Part shown: positions 8,467-16,908 of the stretch, piece after piece
Numbering within the stretch: the first letter of the stretch is position 1
Layout of the letters: every line of letters begins with the position of its first letter
Origin: Pseudosporangium ferrugineum
Lineage (GTDB): Bacteria; Actinomycetota; Actinomycetes; Mycobacteriales; Micromonosporaceae
NCBI RefSeq assembly: GCF_003002065.1
Contig: NZ_PVZG01000007.1
Span: forward strand, 248,001-312,000
Length of the DNA stretch: 64,000 nt
Direction of reading: 5' to 3'
The notes under the pieces: model-generated
Database searches by the model: none
What the model saw: only the letters and a program-made list of their open reading frames with translations
Told to the model about the DNA's origin: nothing
Translations under genes and position numbers: made by a program

Positions 8467-9417
8467 GTGGGCAGAGAAGAGTGGCCGGCCCGGCTGCACG
8501 TGGTGACGGGCAAGGGCGGCACGGGCAAGACCACCGTCGCGGCGGCGCTGGCGCTGGGCCTGGCGGCCGGCGGGCACCGCACCCTGCTGGTGGAGGTCGA
8601 GGGCCGGCAGGGCATCGCCCAGCTGTTCGGCCTGGAACCGCTGCCCTACCAGGAGCTGCGCATCGCCACCCCGGCCCGCGGCGACGGCGAGGTCCGCGCC
8701 CTGGCCGTGGACGCCGAGGAAGCCCTGCTGGAGTACCTCGACATGTTCTACAAGCTCGGTGCCGCCGGCCGCGCGCTGCGCAAGATCGGTGCCATCGACT
8801 TCGCCACCACCATCGCCCCGGGCCTGCGTGACGTGCTGCTCACCGGCAAGGTGAAGGAGGCCACCACGCGGTCGTCCGACGGGCGGCGCGCGTACGACGC
8901 CGTGGTGCTCGACGCACCGCCGACCGGCCGGATCGGCCGGTTCCTCAACGTCACCGCGGAGACCGCGAAGCTGGCGAAGATGGGGCCGATCAAGACCCAG
9001 AGCGACGGCGTCGCCTCGTTGCTGCGCTCGCCGATCACCTCCGTGCACGTGGTCACGCTCCTCGAGGAGATGCCGGTGCAGGAGAGCCTCGACGCGATCG
9101 CCGAGCTCACGGCCCTGTCCATCCCGGTCGGCCGGATCATCGTCAACGGCGCCCGCCCGCCGCTGCTGGCCGGCGCCAAGGTCACCAAGACCGAGCTGAA
9201 GCGCGGCCTCACCGCCGCCGGCCTGCCCACCGACCCGGCCACGGTCAACGCGCTGCAGGCCGAGGCGAAGGCGCACCTGACCCGGCGCGAGCTCGAGGAG
9301 TCGCTGCGGGCGGACCTCGCCGAGACCGATTACCCCATGGTGGAGCTGCCGCAGCTCGAGGACGGCGTGGACCGCGACGGGCTGGACCGGCTCGCCGAGG
9401 CACTGATGGGTGTCTGA
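8467..9417 (+). CDS. ArsA/Get3-like P-loop ATPase, first of pair (Rv3679-like)
   Basis: A 316-residue ATPase of the ArsA/Get3/SIMIBI class. The deviant Walker A is TGKGGTGKTTVA at about 14-25, the switch region reads VVLDAPPTGR, and Ala/Leu helices follow. It pairs with the next gene, as Rv3679-Rv3680 do in M. tuberculosis, where they have been studied as Get3 homologues. That would make a heterodimeric cytoplasmic ATPase, not an arsenite pump, and no ArsA metal site is evident. The GTG start is set by the -10 box at 8455-8460. The client is unknown. Confidence 0.9.
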   Translation: MGREEWPARLHVVTGKGGTGKTTVAAALALGLAAGGHRTLLVEVEGRQGIAQLFGLEPLPYQELRIATPARGDGEVRALAVDAEEALLEYLDMFYKLGAAGRALRKIGAIDFATTIAPGLRDVLLTGKVKEATTRSSDGRRAYDAVVLDAPPTGRIGRFLNVTAETAKLAKMGPIKTQSDGVASLLRSPITSVHVVTLLEEMPVQESLDAIAELTALSIPVGRIIVNGARPPLLAGAKVTKTELKRGLTAAGLPTDPATVNALQAEAKAHLTRRELEESLRADLAETDYPMVELPQLEDGVDRDGLDRLAEALMGV

Positions 9418-9466
9418 CCCGCCACACACCGCAGCGCTCCGGCCCGCGACCCGCGCCCGGAGTCAG

Positions 9467-9472
9467 TACGCT
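9467..9472 (+). promoter_or_regulatory. -10 box, leaderless layout, second ArsA-like gene
   Basis: TACGCT is followed by cgaagc and the GTG at 9479. The six-base spacer is identical to the one ahead of the first ATPase gene. Confidence 0.45.
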
Positions 9473-9478
9473 CGAAGC

Positions 9479-10630
9479 GTGGCCGCTGATCACCCCGCCC
9501 CGCGCCTGGACGTCGACGCTCTGCTGGCGGACCCGGCGACCCGCATCATCGTGTGCTGCGGCGCCGGCGGCGTCGGCAAGACCACCACCGCGGCCGCCCT
9601 GGGCCTGCGGGCCGCCGAGCGGCACGGCCGGCGCACGGTGGTGCTGACCATCGACCCGGCCCGCCGGCTGGCCCAGTCGATGGGCCTGACCGAGCTGGAC
9701 AACACGCCGCGGCAGGTCAAGGGCATCGACACCGAGGCCACCGGCGGCGAGCTGCACGCCATGATGCTCGACATGAAGCGCACGTTCGACGAGGTCGTGC
9801 AGGCGCACACGTCGCCGCAGCGGGCCTCCGAGATCTTCGCCAACCCCTTCTACCAGGCCATGAGCTCGACGTTCTCCGGCACGCAGGAGTACATGGCGAT
9901 GGAGAAGCTGGGCCAGCTGCGGTCCCGCGACGAGTGGGACCTCATCGTGGTCGACACCCCGCCGTCACGCTCGGCCCTCGACTTCCTCGACGCCCCCGCG
10001 CGCCTCTCCCGCTTCCTCGACGGGCGCATGCTGCGGATGCTGCTGGCGCCCGCTCGCGGCGGCCGAAGCATGTTCAGCCTGGTCACGGCTTCGTTCGGGA
10101 TCTTCTCCCGGGCGGTGCAGAAGATCCTCGGCGCGCAGCTGCTGACCGACCTGTCCGGCTTCGTCGCCGCCCTGGACTCGATGTTCGGCGGCTTCCGGCA
10201 GCGCGCGGACGAGACGTACCGGATCCTCCAGGACCCGCAGACGGCGTTCCTGCTGGTCGCCGCCCCGGAGCGGGACGCGGTCCGGGAGGCCGCGTATTTC
10301 GCGGAGCGGCTGGTGACCGAGCGGATGCCGCTCGCCGGCCTGGTGCTCAACCGCACCCACCGCGCGGTCCTGGGCTCGGTCCCGCTGGACGCGGCCGAGG
10401 CCGCGGCGGCGGCCCTGGAGGCCGACCCGGATCAGCGGACCACGGCGGACGCGCTGCGGGTCCACGCCGGGTTGCTCCGGCAGATCGACCGGGAGGTACG
10501 GGTGGCGGCGCAGTTCACCGACGCGTTCCCGGCCGTGCCCACGGTGTCGGTGACAGCACAGCCCGCCGACGTGCACGACGTCGACGGGCTGCGAACGATC
10601 GGTGATGCCCTCACCACCGACCTTCGATGA
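9479..10630 (+). CDS. ArsA/Get3-like P-loop ATPase, second of pair (Rv3680-like)
   Basis: A 383-residue partner ATPase with deviant Walker A CGAGGVGKTTTA, an IDPARRLAQSMGL block and the VVDTPPSRSALDFLD switch motif, all typical of the ArsA/Get3 group. The DPARRLA block is closer to canonical Get3/ArsA than the partner gene. The chosen GTG follows a TACGCT box by six bases and gives a length near that of Rv3680. A GTG at 9410 that overlaps the previous stop is the alternative. Expected to act as a heterodimer with the preceding gene product; membrane-protein targeting is an inference from Get3. Confidence 0.9.
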   Translation: MAADHPAPRLDVDALLADPATRIIVCCGAGGVGKTTTAAALGLRAAERHGRRTVVLTIDPARRLAQSMGLTELDNTPRQVKGIDTEATGGELHAMMLDMKRTFDEVVQAHTSPQRASEIFANPFYQAMSSTFSGTQEYMAMEKLGQLRSRDEWDLIVVDTPPSRSALDFLDAPARLSRFLDGRMLRMLLAPARGGRSMFSLVTASFGIFSRAVQKILGAQLLTDLSGFVAALDSMFGGFRQRADETYRILQDPQTAFLLVAAPERDAVREAAYFAERLVTERMPLAGLVLNRTHRAVLGSVPLDAAEAAAAALEADPDQRTTADALRVHAGLLRQIDREVRVAAQFTDAFPAVPTVSVTAQPADVHDVDGLRTIGDALTTDLR

Positions 10631-10647
10631 CACCGATCTCCGATAAA

Positions 10648-10950
10648 TCAGCGGGTGGAGACGAGCACCTTGTCGGCGCCCTTCTCGCGCAGCGCGGCTT
10701 CGAACATCTTGCGCCAGCTCGCCACGTGCGGGTGCCGGCGCAGCAGTGCGCGCCGCTCCCGTTCGGTCATGCCTCCCCAGACACCGAACTCGATCCGGTT
10801 GTCCAGCGCGTCGGCGAGGCACTCGTAGCGGACCGGGCAGCTTCGGCAGATTCTCTTCGCCACGTTCTGCTCGGCGCCCTGCACGAACAGCGCGTCAGGG
10901 TCGCCACTCTGACATGCCGCCATGCTGGGCCAGTCGCTGATCATCCCCAT
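10648..10950 (-). CDS. whiB4: WhiB4-type iron-sulfur regulator
   Basis: A 100-residue WhiB protein. Four cluster-binding cysteines fit the pattern C-x(29)-C-x2-C-x5-C (AACQSG ... RICRSCPVRYEC), followed by the GVWGG turn and a basic C-terminal tail (ERERRALLRR). WhiB proteins bind a [4Fe-4S] cluster and modulate sigma-A promoters; WhiB4 senses redox state in mycobacteria. The name rests on synteny: divergent from ponA2 and beside the ArsA-like pair, as Rv3681c is. The start is the ATG at 10950, which has an AAGGGGGG ribosome site about ten bases upstream; the frame further up is not protein-like. Confidence 0.93.
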   Translation of the reverse strand: MGMISDWPSMAACQSGDPDALFVQGAEQNVAKRICRSCPVRYECLADALDNRIEFGVWGGMTERERRALLRRHPHVASWRKMFEAALREKGADKVLVSTR

Positions 10951-11254
10951 CTGTTCACGTCCCCCCTTGCAATAACCCCCTGACGCCTGCGTACCCATGT
11001 CCCCCAAGCCGCGCAGACGTCGTGCGAAAGCTCGCCGGACCATCATGCTCCGTAGTCGGGCGATTACGCAACGTTGTCCCTCAAATACGTATACCTCGGT
11101 AGTTCCGGGCATCTCCGGCTGACCGGACGGAGAAAAGTTCGCGGAAAATCTCCGAAAAGGCCCCGCGCTGCCGACGGAAGAGTAAGAATCAATCTGGGCG
11201 AACCGTGACCTTCTCGACCCTTGGTTGCGGGGGAGTTTCGCGTACCCTGCTCAC
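10951..11254. other. Divergent whiB4-ponA2 intergenic region
   Basis: This 304-base stretch holds no gene I can support. It should carry the whiB4 promoter on the minus strand, but I could not pick one box pair with confidence. The ponA2 promoter lies at its right end. A weak inverted repeat CGGAGA...TCTCCG sits near 11128-11154. Confidence 0.6.
11221..11248 (+). promoter_or_regulatory. ponA2 promoter, leaderless layout
   Basis: A -35 TTGGTT (11221-11226), a 16-base spacer and a -10 TACCCT (11243-11248) are followed by gctcac and the GTG at 11255. There is no Shine-Dalgarno. Confidence 0.55.
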
Positions 11255-13663
11255 GTGAGCTCCTGGATGCGCAGACGCGATCACAACATCTTCGCCAATG
11301 CGACCTCGCTGCTGATCTGCGGCTTATTGGCCGGCGTGGTGGTGGCCGCCGCGGCCTTCCCCGCGGTCGCGATGTCCGGCCTGGCCGCCAAGGCGGGCGG
11401 GCAGACCTTCGCGAGCCTGCCCAGCGAGCTCAAGCGGGCGAGTGCCCCCCAGATCAGCCGGATCTTCGCGTCCGACAACAAGACGCAGATCTCGGTCTTC
11501 TACGACGAGTTCCGCAGCGACGCGCCGCTCAAGGACATCTCCGTCCACATGCAGCACGCGATCATCGCGGCCGAGGACCACGAGTTCTACAACCACAACG
11601 GCGTCGACCTCAAAGGCGTCGCCCGCGCGGTCGTCAGCAACAAGAGCGGCAAGTCCCAGCAGGGCGCCTCGACGCTGACGATGCAGTACGTGCGCATGTC
11701 CCTGGCCTACTCGGCGACGAACCCCCAGGAGGTCGTCGACGCCACCAAGGACTCGCCCAAGCGCAAGATCACCGAGATGAAGTACGCGATGCAGGTCGAG
11801 AAGGAGCTCACCAAGGAGCAGATCCTGGAGAACTACCTCAACCAGGCGCCCTTCGGAAACGGCTCCTACGGCGTGTACGCGGCCAGCCAGGTCTACTTCA
11901 AGAAGAAGCCGAAGGACCTCACGATCGCCGAGTCCGCCCTGCTGGCCAGCATGGTGAAGGCCCCCAGCGCGTTCAACCCGACCACCGCCAGCGGCTACCC
12001 GCAGGCGCTGGCCCGGCGCAACTACGTCGTCGAGGACATGCTGGAGCTCAAGTTCATCACCCCGGACGAGGCGAAGAAGGCCACCGCGACGAAGATCAGC
12101 AAGACCGTCCAGCGGGTCGGCAACGGCTGCGTCTCCGCGGCGAAAAACCACTGGGGCTTCTTCTGCGACTACTTCTACCGCTGGTGGCTGGGGCGTAACG
12201 AGTTCGGCGCCACCACGTACGACCGGGAGCGGCGGCTCAAGAGCGGCGGCTACCGCATCCAGACGTCGATGGACATCAAGGCGCAGAACGCGGCGCGCGA
12301 GAACATCGGCGACCACATCAAGGAGAAGAACAAGAACGCGCTCCTGCTCGCCGGCATCCAGCCCGGCACGGGCAAGGTGCGCGCGCTCGCCGCCAACCGC
12401 CGCTTCAAGCTCGACGACCCCGAGCACCCGCAGAACAAGATCTCCTCGGACCCCCGCAAGGCGAAGAAGAAGATCCGCGGCTCGTACCCGAACACCACAA
12501 ACCCGCTGATGAGCGGCGGCGGCGACATCACCGGCTACCAGGCCGGCTCGGTGTTCAAGATCTTCACGGTGATCGCGGCGCTGGAGAACGGCTACCCGCT
12601 GGCCTACCCCATCAACGCCCCGGCGAAGTACGTGTCGAAGTACATCATCAGGCCGGGCCCGTCGACGTGTAACGGCAAGTACTACTGCCCCAGCAACTCC
12701 GGCGGCAAGGCCGGCGGCCTCACCAACATGTGGACCGGCTTCGGTAAGTCGATCAACACGTTCTTCGTACCGCTGCAGGAGCGGGTCGGCGCCGAGAAGG
12801 TGGTCGACGTCGCCCAGCGCTTCGGCGTGCAGTTCCGTGCGAAGCAGGACGCCGACTTCGCCGCCACCAAGCAGTCGGCACACCAGTGGGGCGCGTTCAC
12901 GCTGGGCGTGTCGTCCTCCACCCCGCTCGACATGGCCAACGCGTACGCGACCCTGGCCGGCGACGGCATGTACTGCACGCCCACCCCCGTCGAACAGATC
13001 ACCTCGCACAGCGGCGAGAAGATCGACGTGGGCAAGCCGCACTGCACCCGGGCCACCTCACCCGACGTGGCCCGCGCGGCGATCGACGCGGCCCGCTGCC
13101 CGGTCGGCGACAGCGCCCAGCTCGGCCGCTGCGCCGGGGCGACGGCGCCGGGCGCGCACGCGACGATCCGGCACCCCATCTACGGCAAGACCGGCACCAC
13201 GGACGCCGACAAGACGGCCTCGCTGATCATCGGCAGCAGCTCGCTGACGGTCGCCGGCTACCTGGTGAACCCCGACTACCAGGACCACTCCGACCACATG
13301 TCCCACTCGATCGTGAACCCGGCGGTGTGGGACACCATGCGGGATTACCTCAAGGGCACCCCCAAGGTCCAGTTCAAGAAGCCGGGCAGCCGCAAGATCT
13401 CGATCGGCGACCAGCGCTCGATCCCCGACGTCACCTGCGCCACGATCGACGGCGCCCGCAACCGCCTCGAGAGCGCGGGCTTCAGCGCCACGGTCGGCAC
13501 CGAGGTCGAGTCGGACTGCCCCAAGGGCACCGCGGCCGGCACGAGCCCGAGCGGCCGCACCATCAAGGGCGGCTACGTCAGCATCGAGGTCAGCAAGGGC
13601 AAGGGCGGCAAGCCCGGTCCCGGCGACGGCGGCGGGCCGCCCCGCAGACCCGGGCGCCGATAG
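11255..13663 (+). CDS. ponA2: Bifunctional class A penicillin-binding protein with PASTA domain
   Basis: An 802-residue class A PBP that polymerises and cross-links peptidoglycan on the outer face of the membrane. A membrane anchor lies at about 15-38. The glycosyltransferase domain shows EDHEFYNHNGVD and GASTLTMQYVR. The transpeptidase shows the catalytic Ser in GSVFK, then SIN and KTGTT. A single PASTA domain (IPDVTCATIDGARNRL onward) precedes a Gly/Pro tail. The order matches PonA2 (Rv3682), next to whiB4 and a metallophosphoesterase. The frame opens at 11225, but the GTG at 11255 is preferred because it sits six bases after a TACCCT box. Confidence 0.95.
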   Translation: MSSWMRRRDHNIFANATSLLICGLLAGVVVAAAAFPAVAMSGLAAKAGGQTFASLPSELKRASAPQISRIFASDNKTQISVFYDEFRSDAPLKDISVHMQHAIIAAEDHEFYNHNGVDLKGVARAVVSNKSGKSQQGASTLTMQYVRMSLAYSATNPQEVVDATKDSPKRKITEMKYAMQVEKELTKEQILENYLNQAPFGNGSYGVYAASQVYFKKKPKDLTIAESALLASMVKAPSAFNPTTASGYPQALARRNYVVEDMLELKFITPDEAKKATATKISKTVQRVGNGCVSAAKNHWGFFCDYFYRWWLGRNEFGATTYDRERRLKSGGYRIQTSMDIKAQNAARENIGDHIKEKNKNALLLAGIQPGTGKVRALAANRRFKLDDPEHPQNKISSDPRKAKKKIRGSYPNTTNPLMSGGGDITGYQAGSVFKIFTVIAALENGYPLAYPINAPAKYVSKYIIRPGPSTCNGKYYCPSNSGGKAGGLTNMWTGFGKSINTFFVPLQERVGAEKVVDVAQRFGVQFRAKQDADFAATKQSAHQWGAFTLGVSSSTPLDMANAYATLAGDGMYCTPTPVEQITSHSGEKIDVGKPHCTRATSPDVARAAIDAARCPVGDSAQLGRCAGATAPGAHATIRHPIYGKTGTTDADKTASLIIGSSSLTVAGYLVNPDYQDHSDHMSHSIVNPAVWDTMRDYLKGTPKVQFKKPGSRKISIGDQRSIPDVTCATIDGARNRLESAGFSATVGTEVESDCPKGTAAGTSPSGRTIKGGYVSIEVSKGKGGKPGPGDGGGPPRRPGRR

Positions 13664-13677
13664 CGCTCCAGGCACGG

Positions 13678-13709
13678 CGGGCGGGTCACCCTCGGTGGTG
13701 GCCCGCCCG
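13678..13709. terminator. Hairpin between convergent ponA2 and yqeY
   Basis: Thirteen-base arms (CGGGCGGGTCACC and GGTGGCCCGCCCG) pair with one G-U on the plus-strand RNA around a six-base loop. It sits between two converging genes, so it probably ends both transcripts. There is no long T run. Confidence 0.65.
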
Positions 13710-13729
13710 TTCGCTTTCCCCGTACGGAA

Positions 13730-14182
13730 TCAGCTCAGTTGCCGGCGGACCTCGGCCGCGACCCGGCCTCCCTCGGCCCGGCCCGCCACCGCGGCCTGGG
13801 CCGCCTTCATCGCCGGGCCCATCTGGCCCTTCCCGCTGAACCCGCCCGCCCGCAGCGCCTCCGCCACGATCCCGGCGATCTCCTCGTCGGTGAGCTGAGC
13901 CGGCAGGTACCGGTCGAGCACCTCGCCCTCGGCGACCTCCTTCGCGGCCTGCTCGGAGCGCCCGGCGTCCCGGAAGGCGGTGGCCGCCTCCCGGCGCTTC
14001 TTGGCCTCCTTGGTCAGCACCGCGAGCACCTCGTCGTCGGAGAGCTCCCGCGCGGCGTCCCCGGACACCTCGGCGTTGCGCACGGCCGACAGCGCCATCC
14101 GCAGCGTCGACGTGCTCAGCTCGTCCCGGCCCTTCATCGCGGCGTGCAGGTCATCGTTCAGGCGGTCTTTCAACGTTCCCAT
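13730..14182 (-). CDS. GatB/YqeY-domain protein
   Basis: A 150-residue YqeY-family protein beginning MGTLKDRLNDDLHAAMKGRD and carrying the EAKKRREAATAF and YLPAQLTDEEI blocks. The domain is the tRNA-binding tail of GatB; free-standing YqeY proteins have no settled role. The length is normal. It converges on ponA2. Its ATG is only 25 bp from the divergent metallophosphoesterase ATG. A TAGTTT box lies eight bases ahead of the start and no ribosome site is visible. Confidence 0.9.
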   Translation of the reverse strand: MGTLKDRLNDDLHAAMKGRDELSTSTLRMALSAVRNAEVSGDAARELSDDEVLAVLTKEAKKRREAATAFRDAGRSEQAAKEVAEGEVLDRYLPAQLTDEEIAGIVAEALRAGGFSGKGQMGPAMKAAQAAVAGRAEGGRVAAEVRRQLS

Positions 14183-14190
14183 GGACGGTC

Positions 14191-14200
14191 AAACTACTCT
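14191..14200. promoter_or_regulatory. Overlapping divergent -10 boxes of yqeY and phosphoesterase genes
   Basis: On the plus strand TACTCT (14195-14200) precedes the ATG at 14208 by seven bases. On the minus strand TAGTTT (14196-14191) precedes the ATG at 14182 by eight bases. The two boxes share two base pairs, so both promoters melt the same site. Confidence 0.5.
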
Positions 14201-14207
14201 GGCCGTC

Positions 14208-15095
14208 ATGCGCAAGCGCCCCCTTATCGCCCTGGCCGCCACGCTGACCGCCACCGGCGCCGCCACTTTCGCCTACGCCTCCCTGATCGAGCGCAACCTG
14301 TTCACCCTGCGCCGCTTCAACGTCCCGATCCTGGAACCGGACGCGGAACCGCTGCGCATCCTGCACCTCTCGGACCTGCACATGATGCCGGGCCAGCACC
14401 GCAAGCAGGCCTGGGTGGCGGCCCTGAGCGGCACGGACCCCGACCTCGTGGTGGTCACCGGCGACAACATGGCGTCCCCGGACGCGGTCCCGGGCGTCCT
14501 CCGCGCCCTCGACCCCCTGCTCACCCTCCCGGGCGCCTTCGTCTTCGGCTCCAACGACTACCGCGGCCCGGTCTGGAAGAACCCCCTCCGCTACCTCCTC
14601 CCCTCCGACGAGTACGTCCAGGGCGCGGAACTCCCGGCGGAGGCCCTCCGCCAGCACTTCACCGACGCGGGCTGGGCGGACCTCAACAACGCCCGCACCC
14701 TCCTGAAGGCAGGCGGCCGCACCCTCGAACTGGCCGGCGTCGACGACCCCCACATCGACCGCGACGACTACCCCGCGGTAGCAGGCCCCATCTCCCCCGA
14801 CGCCGACCTGCACATCGGCGTCACCCACACCCCCGCCTCCCGGGTCCTCGACCCCATGGCCGCCGACGGCTTCACCCTCCTCCTGGCCGGCCACACCCAC
14901 GGCGGCCAGGTCTGCGTCCCCGGCTACGGCGCCCTGACCACCAACTGCGACCTCCCCCACTCCATGGCCAAGGGCCTCCACCGCTGGTCCGACGCCCACC
15001 TCCACGTCTCCGCAGGCCTCGGCACCCACCCCACGGCCCCCATCCGCTTCGCCTGCCGCCCCGAAGCCACGATCCTCACCCTGATCCCCCGCTGA
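14208..15095 (+). CDS. Membrane-anchored metallophosphoesterase (Rv3683-like)
   Basis: A 295-residue calcineurin-like phosphoesterase of the YkuE/YaeI branch. An N-terminal hydrophobic segment (about 5-25) anchors or exports it. The metal motifs are in order: LHLSDLHM, VVVTGDNM, GSNDYRG in place of GNHD, and LAGHTHGGQV. Ser in place of His in the third motif is a departure worth noting, although other ligands remain. It lies after ponA2 as in M. tuberculosis (Rv3683). The ATG at 14208 is chosen over the longer frame because the signal-like segment starts there and a -10 box lies directly ahead. Substrate unknown. Confidence 0.9.
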   Translation: MRKRPLIALAATLTATGAATFAYASLIERNLFTLRRFNVPILEPDAEPLRILHLSDLHMMPGQHRKQAWVAALSGTDPDLVVVTGDNMASPDAVPGVLRALDPLLTLPGAFVFGSNDYRGPVWKNPLRYLLPSDEYVQGAELPAEALRQHFTDAGWADLNNARTLLKAGGRTLELAGVDDPHIDRDDYPAVAGPISPDADLHIGVTHTPASRVLDPMAADGFTLLLAGHTHGGQVCVPGYGALTTNCDLPHSMAKGLHRWSDAHLHVSAGLGTHPTAPIRFACRPEATILTLIPR

Positions 15096-15167
15096 CCTGG
15101 GCAAACAGCCTCAGGGGGATACCGATTTCGCCCAGGCGAAGGCGTCGGATACTATTGCTCAGCACCA

Positions 15168-15244
<77 letters not shown>

Positions 15245-15256
15245 CCGTAAGTGCAG

Positions 15257-15295
15257 GTCAGGCCCGGTCTTCCGCTCAGGGAGGCCGGGCCTGAC
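15257..15295 (+). terminator. Terminator hairpin after tRNA-Pro
   Basis: Eleven-base perfect arms GTCAGGCCCGG and CCGGGCCTGAC flank a partly paired loop, followed by agctttcc. It lies 13 bases after the tRNA 3' end. Confidence 0.7.
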
Positions 15296-15429
15296 AGCTT
15301 TCCGGCGCCATGGTGGGGCGGACACCCGGGAAGACGCCCTCGGGGCGCCTTCAGCAGGCTTACGCCTTGCCGCCCTTGTCCTTCCGGGAGTGGGTCCAAG
15401 GCGGCCCTCTGAGGGGAACGCCTCGTTCG

Positions 15430-15435
15430 TACTAT
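15430..15435 (+). promoter_or_regulatory. -10 box, leaderless layout, membrane protein gene
   Basis: TACTAT is followed by gcagca and the GTG at 15442. No Shine-Dalgarno is visible, and this box decides the choice of start. Confidence 0.5.
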
Positions 15436-15441
15436 GCAGCA

Positions 15442-16164
15442 GTGTTGATGAGGTGGTTCGGGGCGCTAGACCGTCATCGATGGGGTTTTCTGGGCGGCGT
15501 TCTCCTGTTGGCCGTGCTGCTGGGCGTCGCGGCGAAGGCACGCGAGGCGAGGATCTGGGCCCCCGCGGGCGGCATTGCGATCGGCCTGATCGTCGTTGCT
15601 ATCGCGCTTTCCGCACTCGCGGCGCGCTACGGCCCCGCGACCTTCGTCGTGTCGAAGCGCGAGCGTGCCTTCGTTGCTCCGCCCGGGCCGCAGGCCGTTC
15701 TTCTGACTGCCAGCTTCACGCTCCTGGGCGGGCTCACCGTCGCCGACGCGGTCAGCGACATCGGTGACCACGAGTTGTGGTGGCAGGTCGACGCCGCCCT
15801 GGCAATTATGTGGGTGCTGCTCGTCGGGCTGCTGTGGCGTGCGGCCGGGGGTGAGCGCGATCTCCGCCTGCGGCCCGACGGCGTGCTCAACCCCCAGCTC
15901 CTCGGATCTCAGTTCATCCCCTGGGAGGCCTTCGCCCCGGCCTTCCCGATCTCCCCGGGAAACCGGACCCTGACGGCCAACTACCAGCGGCCCGACCTCG
16001 TACGCCGCCGTGGGATCACCGTCGGCCGCAACACCCTGCCGGCCACCGTCGACGCGGCGCTCCTCTCGCGGGTCGTGCACGAGTACGTGAACCATCCCGA
16101 GCGCCGAACCGCCTTCGGCACCGAGGAGGAGTTGCTCCGGGTCACCGCCGGCGCCGGAGGCTGA
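15442..16164 (+). CDS. Conserved membrane protein of unknown function
   Basis: A 240-residue protein with four likely membrane segments: about 14-31, 42-62, 80-97 and 107-127. A soluble C-terminal half of about 110 residues follows, with [16 protein letters not shown] and FIPWEAF, a pattern like PH-type domains of YdbT/bPH families in actinobacterial membrane proteins. That resemblance is weak. The frame is open from 15310, but the GTG at 15442 is chosen because it begins MLMRWFG and follows a TACTAT box by six bases. I do not recognise the gene. Confidence 0.75.
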   Translation: MLMRWFGALDRHRWGFLGGVLLLAVLLGVAAKAREARIWAPAGGIAIGLIVVAIALSALAARYGPATFVVSKRERAFVAPPGPQAVLLTASFTLLGGLTVADAVSDIGDHELWWQVDAALAIMWVLLVGLLWRAAGGERDLRLRPDGVLNPQLLGSQFIPWEAFAPAFPISPGNRTLTANYQRPDLVRRRGITVGRNTLPATVDAALLSRVVHEYVNHPERRTAFGTEEELLRVTAGAGG

Positions 16165-16381
16165 TACCGGAGCCGGTCGCGCTCCTCGAACGGCTACGGC
16201 TCGGTGAGAAGCGCGAGCAGGGTCGCCGGGGTCCGGCGGAGTGAGCGGCGCGCGCAGCCGAAGACGGGGGACAGCGGAGCGCCTCCGCAGGGCGGGGAAG
16301 GCCGTATCGATTGCCGCAGGGCTGTGGCCCACTCGGGCAGAGTTAGTGGGGTGGCGTCCGAGATGTGGAGACAATGCCGAT

Positions 16382-16813
16382 ATGACTCTTCGTAGAGCGG
16401 CCGTTGTCGTGGGCGCGGCCATTTCCCTGTCTCTTGTCGGCAGTGCGGCCCGTGCCACCCCGCCCGATCCGGGCGTTTTCGGCACGGTCATCTGGCAGCA
16501 GACCGTCGGCGGGACCGACTACACGCTGCGGGAGGTGCACCTGCCTCCGCACACCGACACCGGCTGGCATTTCCATGACGGGAATCTTTACGCGACCGTC
16601 AAGAGTGGGACCCTCAGTCACTTCGACGCGACCTGTGAGAGTGACGGCGTCTACCCCACCCGGTCCTTCGTGTTCGAGCCCGGCGGCCCGGGGAACGTCC
16701 ACATCGGCCGCAATCTGGGCGACACCGAGGTCGTTCTCGAGGTGCTCTACGTGCTGCCGAAGGGGAGTCCGTTCTCGGAGGACGCGCCCAACCCCGGTTG
16801 CGACTTCGAGTAG
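16382..16813 (+). CDS. Secreted cupin-fold protein
   Basis: A 143-residue protein with an N-terminal signal peptide (MTLRRAAVVVGAAISLSLVG, cleavage near ARA-TP). The mature part has a cupin metal motif: HTDTGWHFHDGNLYATVKSG, with two His and a later His in GNVHIG. Two Cys may form a disulfide. Such exported cupins are common in actinomycetes; no substrate is known. The ATG at 16382 is chosen because the signal peptide starts there; a GGAG lies 11 bases ahead. The stretch 16165-16381 upstream holds nothing I can support. Confidence 0.82.
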   Translation: MTLRRAAVVVGAAISLSLVGSAARATPPDPGVFGTVIWQQTVGGTDYTLREVHLPPHTDTGWHFHDGNLYATVKSGTLSHFDATCESDGVYPTRSFVFEPGGPGNVHIGRNLGDTEVVLEVLYVLPKGSPFSEDAPNPGCDFE

Positions 16814-16908
16814 TCGTCAGGCAATCGTCAGGTAGGGAAACGGCCGGTCGTCAGGGGCGGGGGTTGTGATGTGGCTCCTTGATTCTCGACCGCAGGGAGC
16901 CAGCTGTC

